The notes under the pieces: generated by a model
Seen by the model: the letters and a program-made list of their open reading frames with translations, nothing else
What the model was told of the DNA's origin: nothing
Databases searched by the model: none
Shown here: piece by piece, positions 1 to 12,153 of the stretch
Layout: the number at the start of each line of letters is the position of its first letter
Numbering within the stretch: the stretch's first letter is position 1
Source of the DNA: Solimonas soli DSM 21787
GTDB taxonomy: Bacteria > Pseudomonadota > Gammaproteobacteria > Nevskiales > Nevskiaceae
Direction of reading: 5' to 3'
DNA: 64,000 nt
NCBI RefSeq assembly: GCF_000474945.1
Contig: NZ_KI440837.1
Coordinates: forward strand, 62,001 to 126,000
Made by a program: the position numbers and the translations under genes

Positions 1-1572
1 GTGGCCCTTGCCGGCGCGGATCCAGCCGGCCTTCGACAGCACCACGGTGACCGGCTCGGCCGGAATGATCTCGGCCGCTTCCAGCGCCGCCGCCGGCGGC
101 CTGGCGTTGATCGGACATCGGCGTTCGTCGCCGTACTTCTTGGCGTCTTCCTTCAGCTCCTCGCCGATCAGCTTCTTCAGCCTGTCGTCGTCGCCGAGCA
201 ACTCTTCGAGACGCGCGCGCTCGGCGGCAAGCTCCTCCTGCTCGCCCTTGATCTTCATCTCCTCGAGCTTCTGCAGATGGCGCAGCTTGAGGTCGAGGAT
301 CCATTCGGCCTGCGCGTCGGACAGCGCGAAAGTGCTGATCAGCCTGGCCTTCGGATCGTCCTCGAAGCGGATGATGCGGATCACCTCGTCGATGTTCAGA
401 TACGCGATCAGCAAGCCTTCGAGGATGTGCAGGCGCTCGTTGAGCTTGTTGAGGCGATGGTTGAGTCGCCTGGTCACCGTCGCGAAGCGGTAGTCCAGCC
501 ACTCCGAGAGGATTTCCTTGAGATTCTTGACGCGCGGCCGGCCGTCGAGGCCGATCATGTTGAGATTGACGCGATAGCTTCTCTCGAGATCGGTGGTGGC
601 GAACAGATGCGCCATCAACTGCTCGGCGTCGACGCGGTTGCTGCGCGGCACGATGACCAGCCGCGTCGGATTCTCGTGGTCCGACTCGTCGCGCAGATCC
701 TCGACCAGCGGCAGCTTCTTGGCGCGCATCTGCTCGGCGATCTGCTCGAGGATCTTCGCCGGCGACACCTGGTGGCCGAGATGCGTGACGATGATGTTGC
801 CGTCCTCGTCGCGCTCCCAGCGCGCGCGCGCGCGAATCTGGCCGTTGCCGGTCTGGTAGACCTTCAGCAGATCGTGCGGCTCGGAGACGATCTCGCAGCC
901 GGTCGGAAAATCCGGCGCCGGCACGAACTCGCAGAGCTTCTCGATGTGCGCGTTCGGATGCTTGAGCAGATGCAGGCAGGCGGCGACCAGTTCGCGGATG
1001 TTGTGCGGCGGGATATCGGTGGCCATGCCGACGGCGATGCCGGTCGTGCCGTTGACGAGGATGTTCGGCAGACGCGCCGGCAACAGGCGCGGCTCCTCGC
1101 GCGAGCCGTCGAAGGTCGGCAGCCAGTCGACCGTGCCCTGGTCGGTTTCGGCGAGCAGCGTCTGCGCGTAAGGCGTCAGCCGCGATTCGGTGTAGCGGTA
1201 GGCGGCGAACGACTTCGGATCGTCCTGCGAGCCCCAGTTGCCCTGGCCGTCGACCAGCGGATAGCGGTAGGAGAACGGCTGCGCCATCGTCACCATCGCC
1301 TCGTAGCAGGCGCTGTCGCCGTGCGGATGGTATTTGCCGATGACGTCGCCGACCGTCAGCGCCGACTTGCGCGGCTTCGACGTGGCGTTGATGCCGAGCT
1401 CCGACATCGCATAGACGATGCGCCGCTGCACCGGCTTCAAGCCGTCGGCGACGTTCGGCAGCGCGCGGTCGAGAACCACGTACATCGAGTAATCGAGGTA
1501 GGCCTTCTCGGCAAAGACGCGCAGCGGCAGGCGTTCGGTGTCGAGGCCGGTATCGTTCGGGGTCGTGCTCAT
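1..1572 (-). CDS. parC: DNA topoisomerase IV subunit A (partial, C-terminus outside window)
   Basis: ParC is the DNA-cleaving subunit of topoisomerase IV, which decatenates daughter chromosomes with ParE. The first 524 residues are visible and the frame is still open at base 1, so about a third is missing. The ATG at 1570-1572 begins MSTTPNDTG. The catalytic tyrosine lies in YRYTESRL (Tyr127). The quinolone-resistance region reads [13 protein letters not shown], with Ser87 and Glu91 matching Ser80 and Glu84 of the E. coli enzyme, so it looks quinolone-sensitive. RYTESRL together with parE 4 kb away favours ParC over GyrA. recQ and ybaL lie between the two topoisomerase genes, all on the same strand. 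Confidence 0.95.
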   Translation of the reverse strand, partial: MSTTPNDTGLDTERLPLRVFAEKAYLDYSMYVVLDRALPNVADGLKPVQRRIVYAMSELGINATSKPRKSALTVGDVIGKYHPHGDSACYEAMVTMAQPFSYRYPLVDGQGNWGSQDDPKSFAAYRYTESRLTPYAQTLLAETDQGTVDWLPTFDGSREEPRLLPARLPNILVNGTTGIAVGMATDIPPHNIRELVAACLHLLKHPNAHIEKLCEFVPAPDFPTGCEIVSEPHDLLKVYQTGNGQIRARARWERDEDGNIIVTHLGHQVSPAKILEQIAEQMRAKKLPLVEDLRDESDHENPTRLVIVPRSNRVDAEQLMAHLFATTDLERSYRVNLNMIGLDGRPRVKNLKEILSEWLDYRFATVTRRLNHRLNKLNERLHILEGLLIAYLNIDEVIRIIRFEDDPKARLISTFALSDAQAEWILDLKLRHLQKLEEMKIKGEQEELAAERARLEELLGDDDRLKKLIGEELKEDAKKYGDERRCPINARPPAAALEAAEIIPAEPVTVVLSKAGWIRAGKGH

Positions 1573-1635
1573 GGAATGAAAAGTCTGAGGATCGTGGCGG
1601 GCCGCGGCCCGCGGGTTCAGCGGTCGGGTCGGATT

Positions 1636-3536
<1,901 letters not shown>

Positions 3537-3540
<4 letters not shown>

Positions 3541-5234
3541 GCGAACTGCGCGTCCGCCGGCCGCGATGCCGGAACCACCGCCATTTCCAGCATCGCCTGC
3601 GCGATCTCGCGCTCGCCCATGATCGTCATGTTGGCGCCGCACTGCTGGAGGTAGCTGACTTCGGCATCGGAGTGTGCGCGTGCGACGATGACGAGTTGCG
3701 GATTGGCCTGGCGCGCCTGCTTGACGACCTGCCCGGCCTCGAAGCTCTGCGGGATGGCGACGAACAGATGGCTGGCGCCGGCGACATTGGCGGCCTTGAG
3801 CACGCGCGGCTCGGCGCCGTTGCCGATGAGGAGCTCCGCGCCGTCGGCATGCGCGGCGGCGCCGGGCTTCTCGCGATCCTCGATGACGAGAAACGGCGCG
3901 CCGGCCGCCTTCAGGCCGGCGGCGACGATGCTGCCGACGCGGCCATAGCCGACGACGATCGCGTGCGCCTGCAGCGCCGTGGTCTTCAGGCTCGGCTGCG
4001 CCGCGGACGGCGGCGCGTCCGGCGGCGCCGCCGGCAACAGCAGCGGCTCGGCCTTGCGCTGGCGGCGCTCGGCGATCGCGAAGGCGAGCGGATTGAAGAG
4101 GATCGACAGGATGGCGCCGGCGAGGATCAGGTCCTGCGCCTGCTGCGGCAGCAGGTGCAGCGACAGGCCGAGCCCGGCGAGGATGAACGAGAATTCGCCG
4201 ATCTGCGACAGGCTGGCGGCGATCGTCATCGCGGTGGCGCGCGTGTAGCCGAAGGCGCGCACGATCGCGAACGCGGCGATCGACTTGCCGATGATGATGA
4301 TGGCTAGCGTCGCGAGAAGCTGCAGCGGCGCGCGCAGCACGATGCGCGGATCGAACAGCATGCCGACCGAGACGAAGAACAGCACCGCGAAAGCGTCGCG
4401 CAGCGGCAGCGATTCCTCGGCGGCGCGGTGCGAGAGCGGCGACTCGGCGAGGATCATGCCGGCGAAGAAGGCGCCGAGCGCGAACGACACGTCGAACAGA
4501 TACGCCGCGCCGAGCGCGACGCCGAGCGCGACCGCGAGCACCGCCAGCGTGAACAGCTCGCGCGAGCCGGTGCGCGCCACCCAGTCGAGAATGCGCGGAA
4601 TGACGCGGCGGCCGACGATCAGCATCACGGCGACGAAGGCGATGACCTTGCCGATGGTGACGGCGAGCGTCGCGGCGATCGACGCCGCGCCCGGAGCGCC
4701 ACCGTCGCCGAATGCCGCGGCGAGCGCCGGAATCAGCACCAGCGCGAGCACCATCGCCAGGTCCTCGACGATCAGCCAGCCGACGGCGATGCGGCCGCGA
4801 TCGGTGTCGAGCAGGCGCCGGTCCTGCAGCGCCCGCAGCAGCACCACGGTGCTGGCCACCGACAGCGCGAGACCGAACACGAGGCCCGCGCCGAGCGGCC
4901 AGCCGAGCAGCAGCGCGAGGCCCGCCCCGAGCGCGGTCGCCGCGGCGATCTGCACGATCGCGCCCGGCACCGCGATCCTGCGCACGGCGAGCAACTCCTT
5001 GAGCGAGAAATGCAGGCCGACGCCGAACATCAGCAGGATCACGCCGATCTCGGCCAGCTCGCCGGCGAGGTTCTGGTCGGCGACGAAGCCCGGTGTGTTC
5101 GGCCCCATGGCGACGCCGGCGACGAGATAGCCGACCAGCGGCGGCAGGCGCAGACGCTGCGCGACGGCGCCGAAGATGAACGCCAGGACGAGACCACCGA
5201 CGATGGTGGCGATCAGCGGAGTCGAATGCGGCAT
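3537..5234 (-). CDS. ybaL: Cation:proton antiporter, CPA2 family (YbaL/KefB type)
   Basis: An inner-membrane monovalent cation/proton antiporter of 565 residues (YbaL is 558). The N-terminal 380 or so residues are a Na_H_Exchanger domain with about a dozen hydrophobic segments, beginning MPHSTPLIATIVGGLVLAF and including the family-typical PPLVGYLVAG. A cytoplasmic TrkA-N/RCK domain follows, with the nucleotide-binding glycine motif VVGYGRVGS at about residue 430. It lacks the extra C-terminal quinone-reductase partner features of KefC, so YbaL is the better name. Transport substrate (K+ or Na+) cannot be told from sequence. It is followed by recQ with a 4-base overlap. Confidence 0.88.
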
Positions 5235-5405
5235 GCGTCAGACCGTGCAATGGATAGCCGGAGCTGGCGGTTCAGCATACGCAATCGAGAGTACGAATGT
5301 CTGACCGTTTCGATAGGTGCGCGTCGATCCGAAAGGTTCTGAGGCGCGTCGCGAGCGCGGGCCGGGAGCACCGCCCGCGCGCGAGATGCCGAGCGCAGCA
5401 GCGTC

Positions 5406-7328
5406 TCAAACCTCGGCGCGATTGCCTTCGCGTTCGAGCCAATCCTTGCGGTCCGACGCGCGCTTCTTGGCGAGCAGCATGTCCATCACCTTGTCGGCCG
5501 ACAGTGCGCCGTCCGCATCGTCGTCGAGCGTCAGCTGCACGAGGCGGCGCGTGTCGCGTGCCATCGTCGTTTCGCGCAGCTGCAGCGGGTTCATCTCGCC
5601 GAGGCCCTTGAAGCGCGTCACCTGCGGCTTGGCGCGGCTGCCTTCGGCGACCAGGCGATCGAGCACGCCATTCTTCTCGGCTTCGTCGAGGGCGTAGAAG
5701 ACCTGCTTGCCGGCGTCGATGCGGAACAGCGGCGGCATCGCGATGAAGATGTTGCCGGCCGCGACCAGCGGACGGAAATGCTTGAGGAACAGCGCACAGA
5801 GCAGGGTCGCGATGTGCAGGCCGTCGGAGTCGGCATCGGCCAGCACGCAGATCTTGCCGTAGCGCAGGCCGTTGATGTCGGCGCTGCCCGGATCGACGCC
5901 GATCGCCACCGAGATGTCGTGGATTTCCTGGGAGCCGAGCGCCTCGTTGGCGTCGACTTCCCAGCTGTTGAGGATCTTGCCGCGCAGCGGCATCACCGCC
6001 TGGTATTCGCGATCACGCGCCTGCTTCGCCGAGCCGCCGGCCGAATCGCCTTCGACGAGGAACAGCTCGGTCAGCGCTGGATCGCTCGACACGCAGTCGG
6101 CCAGCTTGCCCGGCAGCGCCGGACCGCTGGTGATCTTCTTGCGCACGACCTGCTTCGACAGCTTGAGGCGCGCATTGGCGTTGGCGATGACCAGCTGGGC
6201 GATCTGCTCGCCGGCCTCGGTGTGCTGGTTCAGCCAGAGGCTGAAGGAGTCGTGGACGACGCCCTGCACGAAGGCCGCCGTCTCGCGCGACGACAGGCGC
6301 TCCTTGGTCTGGCCGGCGAACTGCGGGTCCTGCATCTTCACGCTGAGCACGTAGGCGCAGCCGTTCCAGACGTCCTCCGGCGTCAGCTTGAGGCCGCGCG
6401 GCAGGAGGTTGCGGAATTCGCAGAACTCGCGGATTGCCTCGGTGAGGCCGGTGCGCAGGCCATTGACGTGGGTGCCGCCCTGCGGCGTCGGAATCAGGTT
6501 GACGTAGCTCTCGGCGACCGGCTCGGCGCGCGCGCCTTCCTGGTTCAACCAGACCAGAGCCCACTCCGCTTCTTCGCGCGCCGCCTTGAACTGGCCGATG
6601 AAGGGCTCGTTCGGCAGGGTCTCGGCGCCCTGCAGCGCGTCCTTCAGGTAATCCGGCAGGCCGTTCTCGTACTGCCAGGTGATTTCTTCGTTGTGCGTCT
6701 TGTCGATCAGTGTCACGCGCAGGTTCGGGCACAGCACGGCCTTGGCGCGCAGCACCTGCTTGAGGCGCGGCATCGAGAACTTCGGCGAGTCGAAGTACTT
6801 CGGATCGGCCCAGAAGCGCACCGTGGTGCCGCGCTTGTTCCTGGCGACGCTGCCGACCGGCTTGAGCTTCCTGGAGACTTCGCCGTCGGCGAACTCGATG
6901 AGGTATTCGGTGCCCTCGCGGAACACGCGCACGTCGAGCTTGTTCGACAGCGCATTGACCACGGACACGCCGACGCCGTGCAGGCCGCCGGAGAACTGGT
7001 ACTGCTTGTTCGAGAACTTGGCGCCCGAATGCAACTTGGTCAGGATCAGCTCGACGCCGGTGACCTTGTGTACCGGATGGATGTCGACCGGCATGCCGCG
7101 GCCGTCGTCGGCCACTTCGAGCGAACCGTCATCAAAGACGGTGACGATGATGTTCTTGCAGTAGCCGGCGAGGGCCTCGTCGACCGCGTTGTCGATCACT
7201 TCCTGCGCCAGATGGTTCGGACGGGTCGTGTCGGTGTACATGCCCGGGCGCTTGCGCACCGGGTCGAGGCCCTGAAGAACTTCAATCGCTTCAGCGCTGT
7301 AAGAACTGTTATTGGAGTTTGCGGCCAT
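5406..7328 (-). CDS. parE: DNA topoisomerase IV subunit B
   Basis: ParE is the ATPase subunit of topoisomerase IV. The 640-residue protein (E. coli 630) has the GHKL ATP site (IDNAVDEALAG at 45-55, DDGRGMPVD at 74-82, GGLHGVGVSVVNA at 114-126), a transducer domain, and a TOPRIM domain with LFLVEGDSAGGSAKQ (about 422-436) and the metal triad DADSD (498-502). The ATG at 7326-7328 is chosen because MAANSNNSSYSAEAIEVLQG aligns with the start of ParE proteins; the frame runs 22 codons further up but through the promoter. ParE specificity rather than GyrB is supported by YTDTTRPNHL. Confidence 0.96.
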   Translation of the reverse strand: MAANSNNSSYSAEAIEVLQGLDPVRKRPGMYTDTTRPNHLAQEVIDNAVDEALAGYCKNIIVTVFDDGSLEVADDGRGMPVDIHPVHKVTGVELILTKLHSGAKFSNKQYQFSGGLHGVGVSVVNALSNKLDVRVFREGTEYLIEFADGEVSRKLKPVGSVARNKRGTTVRFWADPKYFDSPKFSMPRLKQVLRAKAVLCPNLRVTLIDKTHNEEITWQYENGLPDYLKDALQGAETLPNEPFIGQFKAAREEAEWALVWLNQEGARAEPVAESYVNLIPTPQGGTHVNGLRTGLTEAIREFCEFRNLLPRGLKLTPEDVWNGCAYVLSVKMQDPQFAGQTKERLSSRETAAFVQGVVHDSFSLWLNQHTEAGEQIAQLVIANANARLKLSKQVVRKKITSGPALPGKLADCVSSDPALTELFLVEGDSAGGSAKQARDREYQAVMPLRGKILNSWEVDANEALGSQEIHDISVAIGVDPGSADINGLRYGKICVLADADSDGLHIATLLCALFLKHFRPLVAAGNIFIAMPPLFRIDAGKQVFYALDEAEKNGVLDRLVAEGSRAKPQVTRFKGLGEMNPLQLRETTMARDTRRLVQLTLDDDADGALSADKVMDMLLAKKRASDRKDWLEREGNRAEV

Positions 7329-7365
7329 GGCCAGCCAGAGGAATGGGGTCGCTTGCGGACGCGCG

Positions 7366-7394
7366 AAGGTAGCCAATGCGCCACGCGCCGGCAA
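7366..7394 (-). promoter_or_regulatory. Putative sigma-70 promoter for parE
   Basis: On the minus strand TTGCCG (7389-7394), a 17-bp spacer and TACCTT (7366-7371) lie about 40 bp before the parE start. The hexamers are imperfect, so this is a candidate only. Confidence 0.45.
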
Positions 7395-7457
7395 GATGGC
7401 GAACGCCGCTTTTCTCGGGCACGCGGGCGCGCGGCGCGGCGGCCCCTCGGATATCGA

Positions 7458-7862
7458 TCAGATTTCCGCGAGCAATACGGCGGCCAGCGCCAGCGCCGCC
7501 AGCGGCGCCAGCACGTTCAGCGCGGCATGCAGCGACAGCGATCCGTCCAGCGCTTCGCGCGGCACGGTCAGCAGCGCCGGCGCCGTCCGCGCAAGAGCGT
7601 CGATCGACGCGCCGGCGGCATGCATCCACTCGCCGAGCAAGGGACCGAGACCGACGGCCAGGGCGGCGATCGCGAACAGGAGGCCGATGCCGTCGAGCCA
7701 TGGCAAGCGCCGGCGCGGCGCCGGCAGCTGCCGCACGACGCGCGCGCTGAAGCCGGCGTCATCGAGATACGGCGCCTGCGCCAGATCGTCGCGCAGCGCG
7801 GCGCGCAGCCACGCCGCGCCGTCGTCATCGTCGCGAGCGGGAATGGGCGGATGGCGGTTCAT
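7458..7862 (-). CDS. Small membrane protein co-encoded with an ECF sigma factor (possible anti-sigma factor)
   Basis: A 134-residue protein I cannot assign to a named family. The first 50 residues are charged and soluble-looking (MNRHPPIPARDDDDGAAW), and the rest contains hydrophobic segments near 54-75 and 110-133, predicting an inner-membrane protein with a cytoplasmic N-terminus. Its ATG (7860-7862) overlaps the stop of the ECF sigma gene in ATGA. That arrangement, sigma factor followed by a translationally coupled membrane protein with an acidic N-terminus, is how many anti-sigma factors are encoded. The role is inferred from context; no ZAS zinc motif is visible. Confidence 0.6.
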   Translation of the reverse strand: MNRHPPIPARDDDDGAAWLRAALRDDLAQAPYLDDAGFSARVVRQLPAPRRRLPWLDGIGLLFAIAALAVGLGPLLGEWMHAAGASIDALARTAPALLTVPREALDGSLSLHAALNVLAPLAALALAAVLLAEI

Positions 7863-8422
7863 GTCCTCGTCTCCCAGGCCTGCAGACGGGCCTTGAGCTT
7901 CTGCTTGCCACGTGCCAGGTGCGATTTCAGCGTGCCCAGCGGACAGCCGAGCGCAGCCGCGGCTTCCTCGTGACTCATGTCGAGATGGTAGCACTGCACC
8001 AGGGCCGCTCTTTCCGCCGGCGACAGCACGGCGAAGGCGCGCGCCATGTCGAGCTGCAGCTCGGCCCGCGGCGCCTCGTCGGCGGCGACGCTGCCGGCAG
8101 TGGCGGGCTCCGGCATGTCGTCGAGCGACAGTTCGACGTGCCGTGCCCGCAGGTGCTGCAGGAACACATTGGTGGCAATGCGGTGCAGCCAGGTCGGGAA
8201 CGCCGCGTCGGCGCGGAACTGCGCGAGCTTGCGGTAGACCTGCAGAAAGGTCTCCTGCGCCAGATCGTCCGCCAGCGCCGCGTCGCCCGCCGTCAGACGA
8301 CGCAGCAGGTTGCGCACGGCCGACTGGTGGCGGCGCACCAGCAGGCCATAGGCGAGGCGATCGTCGCCGGCGACGACGCGGGCGATCAGCGCCGCGTCGG
8401 CCGGTTCGGCACGGGCTGGCAA
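7859..8422 (-). CDS. RNA polymerase sigma factor, ECF (sigma-70) family
   Basis: A 187-residue extracytoplasmic-function sigma factor. Region 2 (about residues 25-90) contains DDLAQETFLQVYRKLAQF and FPTWLHRIATNVFLQHL. Region 4 (about 130-180) contains LSPAERAALVQCYHLDMSHE followed by the helix-turn-helix LGCPLGTLKSHLARGKQKL. The start is uncertain: no in-frame ATG fits, and I use a TTG (8420-8422) just after the DUF6249 gene stop, giving a normal ECF length. An inherited CTG overlapping that stop is the other option. The downstream membrane protein may be its anti-sigma factor. The regulon is unknown. Confidence 0.85.
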   Translation of the reverse strand: MPARAEPADAALIARVVAGDDRLAYGLLVRRHQSAVRNLLRRLTAGDAALADDLAQETFLQVYRKLAQFRADAAFPTWLHRIATNVFLQHLRARHVELSLDDMPEPATAGSVAADEAPRAELQLDMARAFAVLSPAERAALVQCYHLDMSHEEAAAALGCPLGTLKSHLARGKQKLKARLQAWETRT

Positions 8423-8430
8423 GGCAGCGC

Positions 8431-8859
8431 TCAGCGGCTGCCCTGCGCGCGCTCCTCGATCGCCCACGACAGCAGGCGGGCGATGCCGATGAACACCGGG
8501 ATCAGCGCCCACGGCCAGGCGTGATGCTGGCCGGTCAGGTAGAAGGCCAGCGCCAGCGCCATGCCGACCGCGAGCAGGGTCAGGCCGCGGCTGAGGTTCG
8601 AACGCGCGCAGCGTGTCACCAGCAGCTCGGGCGGAATGGACTGCCCGCTGGCGGCCAGCTTGGCGATGATCTCGTTCTGCAGGCGTTGCTGACGCAGGCG
8701 GTACAGCAGCACGGCGATGACGATGACGGCCGGCAGCGCGAAGGCCATGACGACGGCGATGATGCCGGTCACGTCGGTGCCGTGGCCGGCGCCGAAATCG
8801 ATGCCGTCGAGCCCCTCGACCTGCAAGGTGGCGGCGGCGCTGGAAAGCATGTTGATCAT
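8431..8859 (-). CDS. DUF6249-like membrane protein
   Basis: A 142-residue protein with a hydrophobic segment near 33-53 followed by a basic, Gln-rich stretch (YRLRQQRLQNEIIAKLAASG), then two more hydrophobic segments near 91-108 and 114-130. This layout matches small DUF6249 membrane proteins often encoded beside ECF sigma factors. A good ribosome-binding site (AGAGGA) precedes the ATG. It is first in the three-gene sigma module and divergent from xseB. No function is known; an accessory role in the signalling module is only inferred. Confidence 0.65.
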   Translation of the reverse strand: MINMLSSAAATLQVEGLDGIDFGAGHGTDVTGIIAVVMAFALPAVIVIAVLLYRLRQQRLQNEIIAKLAASGQSIPPELLVTRCARSNLSRGLTLLAVGMALALAFYLTGQHHAWPWALIPVFIGIARLLSWAIEERAQGSR

Positions 8860-8933
8860 GACGGCGGTCCTCTGGATGTCGCGGCGCCGGTCCGGATGGT
8901 GGCGTTCGGCGATATAGATGCGGCGACGCGGCG

Positions 8934-8962
8934 TTTTGGATGCAGGCGACGGCGTTTACACT
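8934..8962 (+). promoter_or_regulatory. Candidate promoter for xseB-ispA
   Basis: TTTTGG (8934-8939), a 17-bp spacer and TACACT (8957-8962) precede xseB by about 26 bp. The -10 is good and the -35 is weak. Confidence 0.4.
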
Positions 8963-8988
8963 AGCACCCCTTCTCCGGCCCTCCGCCC

Positions 8989-9255
8989 ATGCCGACCAAG
9001 ACAACCGCGCCGCCGCCCGCCTCGCCCTCCGCCGCCGATCCGGTCGGCCAGTTCGAGGACGCGATGAAAGAGCTGGAAGGCATCGTCCAGTCGCTCGAGC
9101 GCGGCGATCTGCGGCTCGACGAGTCGCTGCGCCTGTTCGAACGCGGCGTCGTCCTGGCCCGCCAGTGCCGCGGCTCGCTGGAGAACGCCGAGCTCAAGGT
9201 CCACGAACTGCTGGCCGACGGCGACCGCCAAGCCGACGGCGACGAACCGTCGTGA
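8989..9255 (+). CDS. xseB: Exodeoxyribonuclease VII small subunit
   Basis: XseB is the small subunit of exonuclease VII, which degrades single-stranded DNA with XseA. The protein is 88 residues (E. coli 80). The core FEDAMKELEGIVQSLERGDL (about residues 22-41) and ESLRLFERGVVLARQC (about 45-60) form the family's two-helix hairpin. It sits first in the xseB-ispA-dxs order common in proteobacteria. Its TGA overlaps the GTG start of ispA (GTGA), suggesting coupled translation. xseA is not in the window. Confidence 0.95.
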   Translation: MPTKTTAPPPASPSAADPVGQFEDAMKELEGIVQSLERGDLRLDESLRLFERGVVLARQCRGSLENAELKVHELLADGDRQADGDEPS

Positions 9256-10145
9256 GCGAACCGTTCGCCAGCCGCGTCGCCGCCTATCAGCAGCGTCTGC
9301 GCGACGGCTTCGAACGCTGGCTGCCGCCGGCCGGCTGCTATCCGGCGCGCCTGCACGAGGCCATGCGCTACGCGAGCGACGGCGGCAAGCGCCTGCGGCC
9401 GCTGCTGATCTACGCGGCCGGCGAAACGCTCGGCTTGCCGGCGCGCGCGCTCGACGCGCCCGCCTGCGCGGTCGAAATGATCCACGTCTATTCGCTGGTG
9501 CACGACGACCTGCCGGCGATGGACGACGACGATCTGCGCCGCGGCCGGCCGACCACGCACAAGGCCTACGACGAAGCAACCGCGATCCTGGTCGGCGACG
9601 GCCTGCAGGCCCTGGCCTTCCACGTGCTCGCCTGCGATCGCGATGCGGGGCTCGGCGCCGCACAGCGCCTGCGCATGGTCGAGATCCTGGCCGATGCCGC
9701 CGGTTCGCGCGGCATGGTCGGCGGCCAGGCCGTCGACCTGCAGTCCGAAGGCCGCGAGCTGACGCTCGCCGAGCTGGAGGCGCTGCATATCCACAAGACC
9801 GGGGCGATGATCCGCGCCTGTCTGCTGCTCGCCGCGACCGCGGCGCGCGAGCTGCCGGCCGTGCAGCGCGACGCGCTCGACCGCTACGGCAAGGCCATCG
9901 GCCTCGCCTTCCAGATCCAGGACGACGTGCTCGACATCGAGAGCAGCTCGGCCCTGCTCGGCAAGACCGCCGGCAAGGACGAAGCGCATCTGAAATCGAC
10001 CTATCCCTCGGTCATGGGCCTGCCGGCCGCCAAGGCGCGCGCCGCCGAACTGTTCGCCACCGCCCGCGAAGCGCTGGCGCCGTTCAATGACGCTGCGGAG
10101 CCCCTGCTGTGGCTCGCGCGCCATATCGAGAGCCGCGATCACTGA
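9252..10145 (+). CDS. ispA: Farnesyl diphosphate synthase (polyprenyl synthetase)
   Basis: IspA condenses dimethylallyl and isopentenyl diphosphates to geranyl then farnesyl diphosphate, precursor of quinones and undecaprenyl phosphate. The 297-residue protein has the first aspartate-rich motif in VHDDLPAMDDDDLRRGRPT (about 83-101), preceded by GGKRLRP, and the second as FQIQDDVLDIE near 225-235. The start is the GTG at 9252-9254 overlapping the xseB stop; the frame is open upstream but through xseB. dxs, the first enzyme of the same pathway, follows 100 bp downstream. Confidence 0.96.
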   Translation: MSEPFASRVAAYQQRLRDGFERWLPPAGCYPARLHEAMRYASDGGKRLRPLLIYAAGETLGLPARALDAPACAVEMIHVYSLVHDDLPAMDDDDLRRGRPTTHKAYDEATAILVGDGLQALAFHVLACDRDAGLGAAQRLRMVEILADAAGSRGMVGGQAVDLQSEGRELTLAELEALHIHKTGAMIRACLLLAATAARELPAVQRDALDRYGKAIGLAFQIQDDVLDIESSSALLGKTAGKDEAHLKSTYPSVMGLPAAKARAAELFATAREALAPFNDAAEPLLWLARHIESRDH

Positions 10146-10245
10146 GCCACAGTGCCGGCCTTGCCGCTTGCACTGGTCCGGGGCAGTGCCTTTCGCCGAT
10201 AATCCCGTTTCGTATCGATAGGGTGCCGCAAGGCACGAGACCTGC

Positions 10246-12144
10246 ATGACCGAGATACCCGGATACGCCCTGCTCGGGCGCATCCAGACGCCCGACGACT
10301 TGCGCAAGCTGGCGCCGGACGAGTTGCCGGCGCTGGCCGTCGAGATGCGGCGCTACCTGATCGAGACCCTCGGCCGCATCGGCGGCCATTTCGCCGCCAA
10401 TCTCGGCACGGTGGAGCTGTCGCTGGCCCTGCACGTTTGCCTCGACACGCCGCACGACCGCATCGTCTGGGACGTCGGCCATCAGGCCTACCCGCACAAG
10501 ATGCTCACCGGCCGCCGCGCGCGGCTGGAGACGATCCGCCGTCTCGGCGGCCTGGCGCCGTTCTGCGCGCGCAGCGAAAGCGAGTACGACAGCTTCGGCG
10601 TCGGCCATTCCTCGACCTCGATCTCGGCCGCCGCCGGCATGGCCGCGGGCGCGCGCGTCAAAGGCGAAAAGCGCCGCGTGGTCGCCGTGATCGGCGACGG
10701 CGGCATGACCGCCGGCATGGCCTTCGAGGCGCTCAATCACGCCGGCCATCTCGGCCTCGACCTGCTGGTGATCTACAACGACAACGACATGTCGATCTCC
10801 GAGAACGTCGGCGCCCTGCGCGACCACTCGGCGCGCGTGATGCAGAAGCTCGGCCTCGCCGCGCCGCACGCCGCGCGGGCGCCGCGGGCGCCCCTCCACG
10901 ACGAGAGCGGCAACGAGGCGCATCTCGATCATCCCGGCGCGATGTTCGAAACCTTCGGCTTCACCTACTCCGGTCCGATCGACGGCCACGATCTGCCGGC
11001 GCTGATGGCGACGCTGGATCGCCTCAAGGACGCGCGCGGCCCGCAGCTGCTGCACATCGTCACGGTCAAGGGCAAGGGCTTCGAGCCGGCCGAAGCCGAT
11101 CCGATCAAGTATCACGGCATCACGCAGTTCGACCCGGTGACCGGCGCCTTCCCCCCGAAGAAGGCCGACAACGCGCCGACCTACACGCAGGTGTTCGGCG
11201 ACTGGCTGTGCCGCGCCGCCGAGCGCGATCCGCTGGTCGTCGGCATCACGCCGGCGATGCGCGAGGGCTCGGGCCTCGTCGAGTTCGCCAGGCGCTTCCC
11301 CGAGCGTTATTTCGACGTCGGCATCGCCGAGCAGCACGCGGTGACGCTCGCCGCCGGCCTCGCCTGCGAGGGTCTCAAGCCGGTCTGCGCGATCTACTCG
11401 ACCTTCCTGCAGCGCGGTTACGACCAGCTGATCCACGACGTGGCGATCCAGAATCTGCCGGTCGTGTTCGCCATCGACCGCGGCGGCCTGGTCGGCGCCG
11501 ACGGCGCGACGCATCACGGCAGCTTCGATCTGTCCTACCTGCGCTGCATTCCGAACATGGTGGTGATGGCGCCGTCGGACGAAAACGAGACGCGGCGCAT
11601 GCTGGCGACCGGCCTCGAGCTGAAGCAGCCGAGCGCCGTGCGCTATCCGCGCGGCAACGGCATCGGCCTGAAGGCCGAGCACGACGCCCGGCCGCTCAGC
11701 GTCGGCAAGGGCCGCATCGTGCGCGAGGCGCATGGCCGCCGGCGGCCGCGCGTCGCCATCCTGGCCTTCGGCGCGATGGTGCAGCCGGCGCTCGAAGCGG
11801 CGGACATCCTCGACGCCGTGGTCGCCGACATGCGCTTCGTCAAGCCGCTCGACGCCGAGCTCATTCTCGAACTCGCGAACGAGAACGACCTGCTGGTCAC
11901 GCTGGAGGACAACGCCCGCCTCGGCGGCGCCGGCTCCGGCGTCAATGAAGTGCTGCTCGCACAGCATCATCTGGTGCCGGTGCTCAATCTCGGCCTGCCC
12001 GACCATTTCGTCGAGCACGGCACGCGCGAGGAATTGCTGGCGCAGGTCGGGCTCGACGCCGCCGGCGTGTTGCGCGCGATCCAGAAACGCCTGCGTTCGC
12101 GCGATCTCGACGAGGCGAAGCGCGGCGCCGGCGGCGCCGCCTGA
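10246..12144 (+). CDS. dxs: 1-deoxy-D-xylulose-5-phosphate synthase
   Basis: Dxs makes 1-deoxy-D-xylulose 5-phosphate from pyruvate and glyceraldehyde 3-phosphate, the entry step of the MEP isoprenoid pathway, and uses thiamine diphosphate. The 632-residue length matches the family (E. coli 620). Visible features: [13 protein letters not shown] near residues 72-84, the thiamine/Mg motif [14 protein letters not shown] about 152-165 with YNDNDMSIS, and the transketolase-type [20 protein letters not shown] about 360-379. The ATG at 10246 starts [10 protein letters not shown]. The 100-bp gap from ispA holds a possible -10 (GATAAT at 10198-10203) with no clear -35. Confidence 0.97.
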   Translation: MTEIPGYALLGRIQTPDDLRKLAPDELPALAVEMRRYLIETLGRIGGHFAANLGTVELSLALHVCLDTPHDRIVWDVGHQAYPHKMLTGRRARLETIRRLGGLAPFCARSESEYDSFGVGHSSTSISAAAGMAAGARVKGEKRRVVAVIGDGGMTAGMAFEALNHAGHLGLDLLVIYNDNDMSISENVGALRDHSARVMQKLGLAAPHAARAPRAPLHDESGNEAHLDHPGAMFETFGFTYSGPIDGHDLPALMATLDRLKDARGPQLLHIVTVKGKGFEPAEADPIKYHGITQFDPVTGAFPPKKADNAPTYTQVFGDWLCRAAERDPLVVGITPAMREGSGLVEFARRFPERYFDVGIAEQHAVTLAAGLACEGLKPVCAIYSTFLQRGYDQLIHDVAIQNLPVVFAIDRGGLVGADGATHHGSFDLSYLRCIPNMVVMAPSDENETRRMLATGLELKQPSAVRYPRGNGIGLKAEHDARPLSVGKGRIVREAHGRRRPRVAILAFGAMVQPALEAADILDAVVADMRFVKPLDAELILELANENDLLVTLEDNARLGGAGSGVNEVLLAQHHLVPVLNLGLPDHFVEHGTREELLAQVGLDAAGVLRAIQKRLRSRDLDEAKRGAGGAA

Positions 12145-12153
12145 TTCCCGAAT

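Noticed and set aside
10146-10245. dxs promoter or leader RNA in the ispA-dxs gap
   Set aside because: GATAAT lacks a -35 and the small CACTG/CAGTG hairpin is weak; co-transcription with ispA is simpler.
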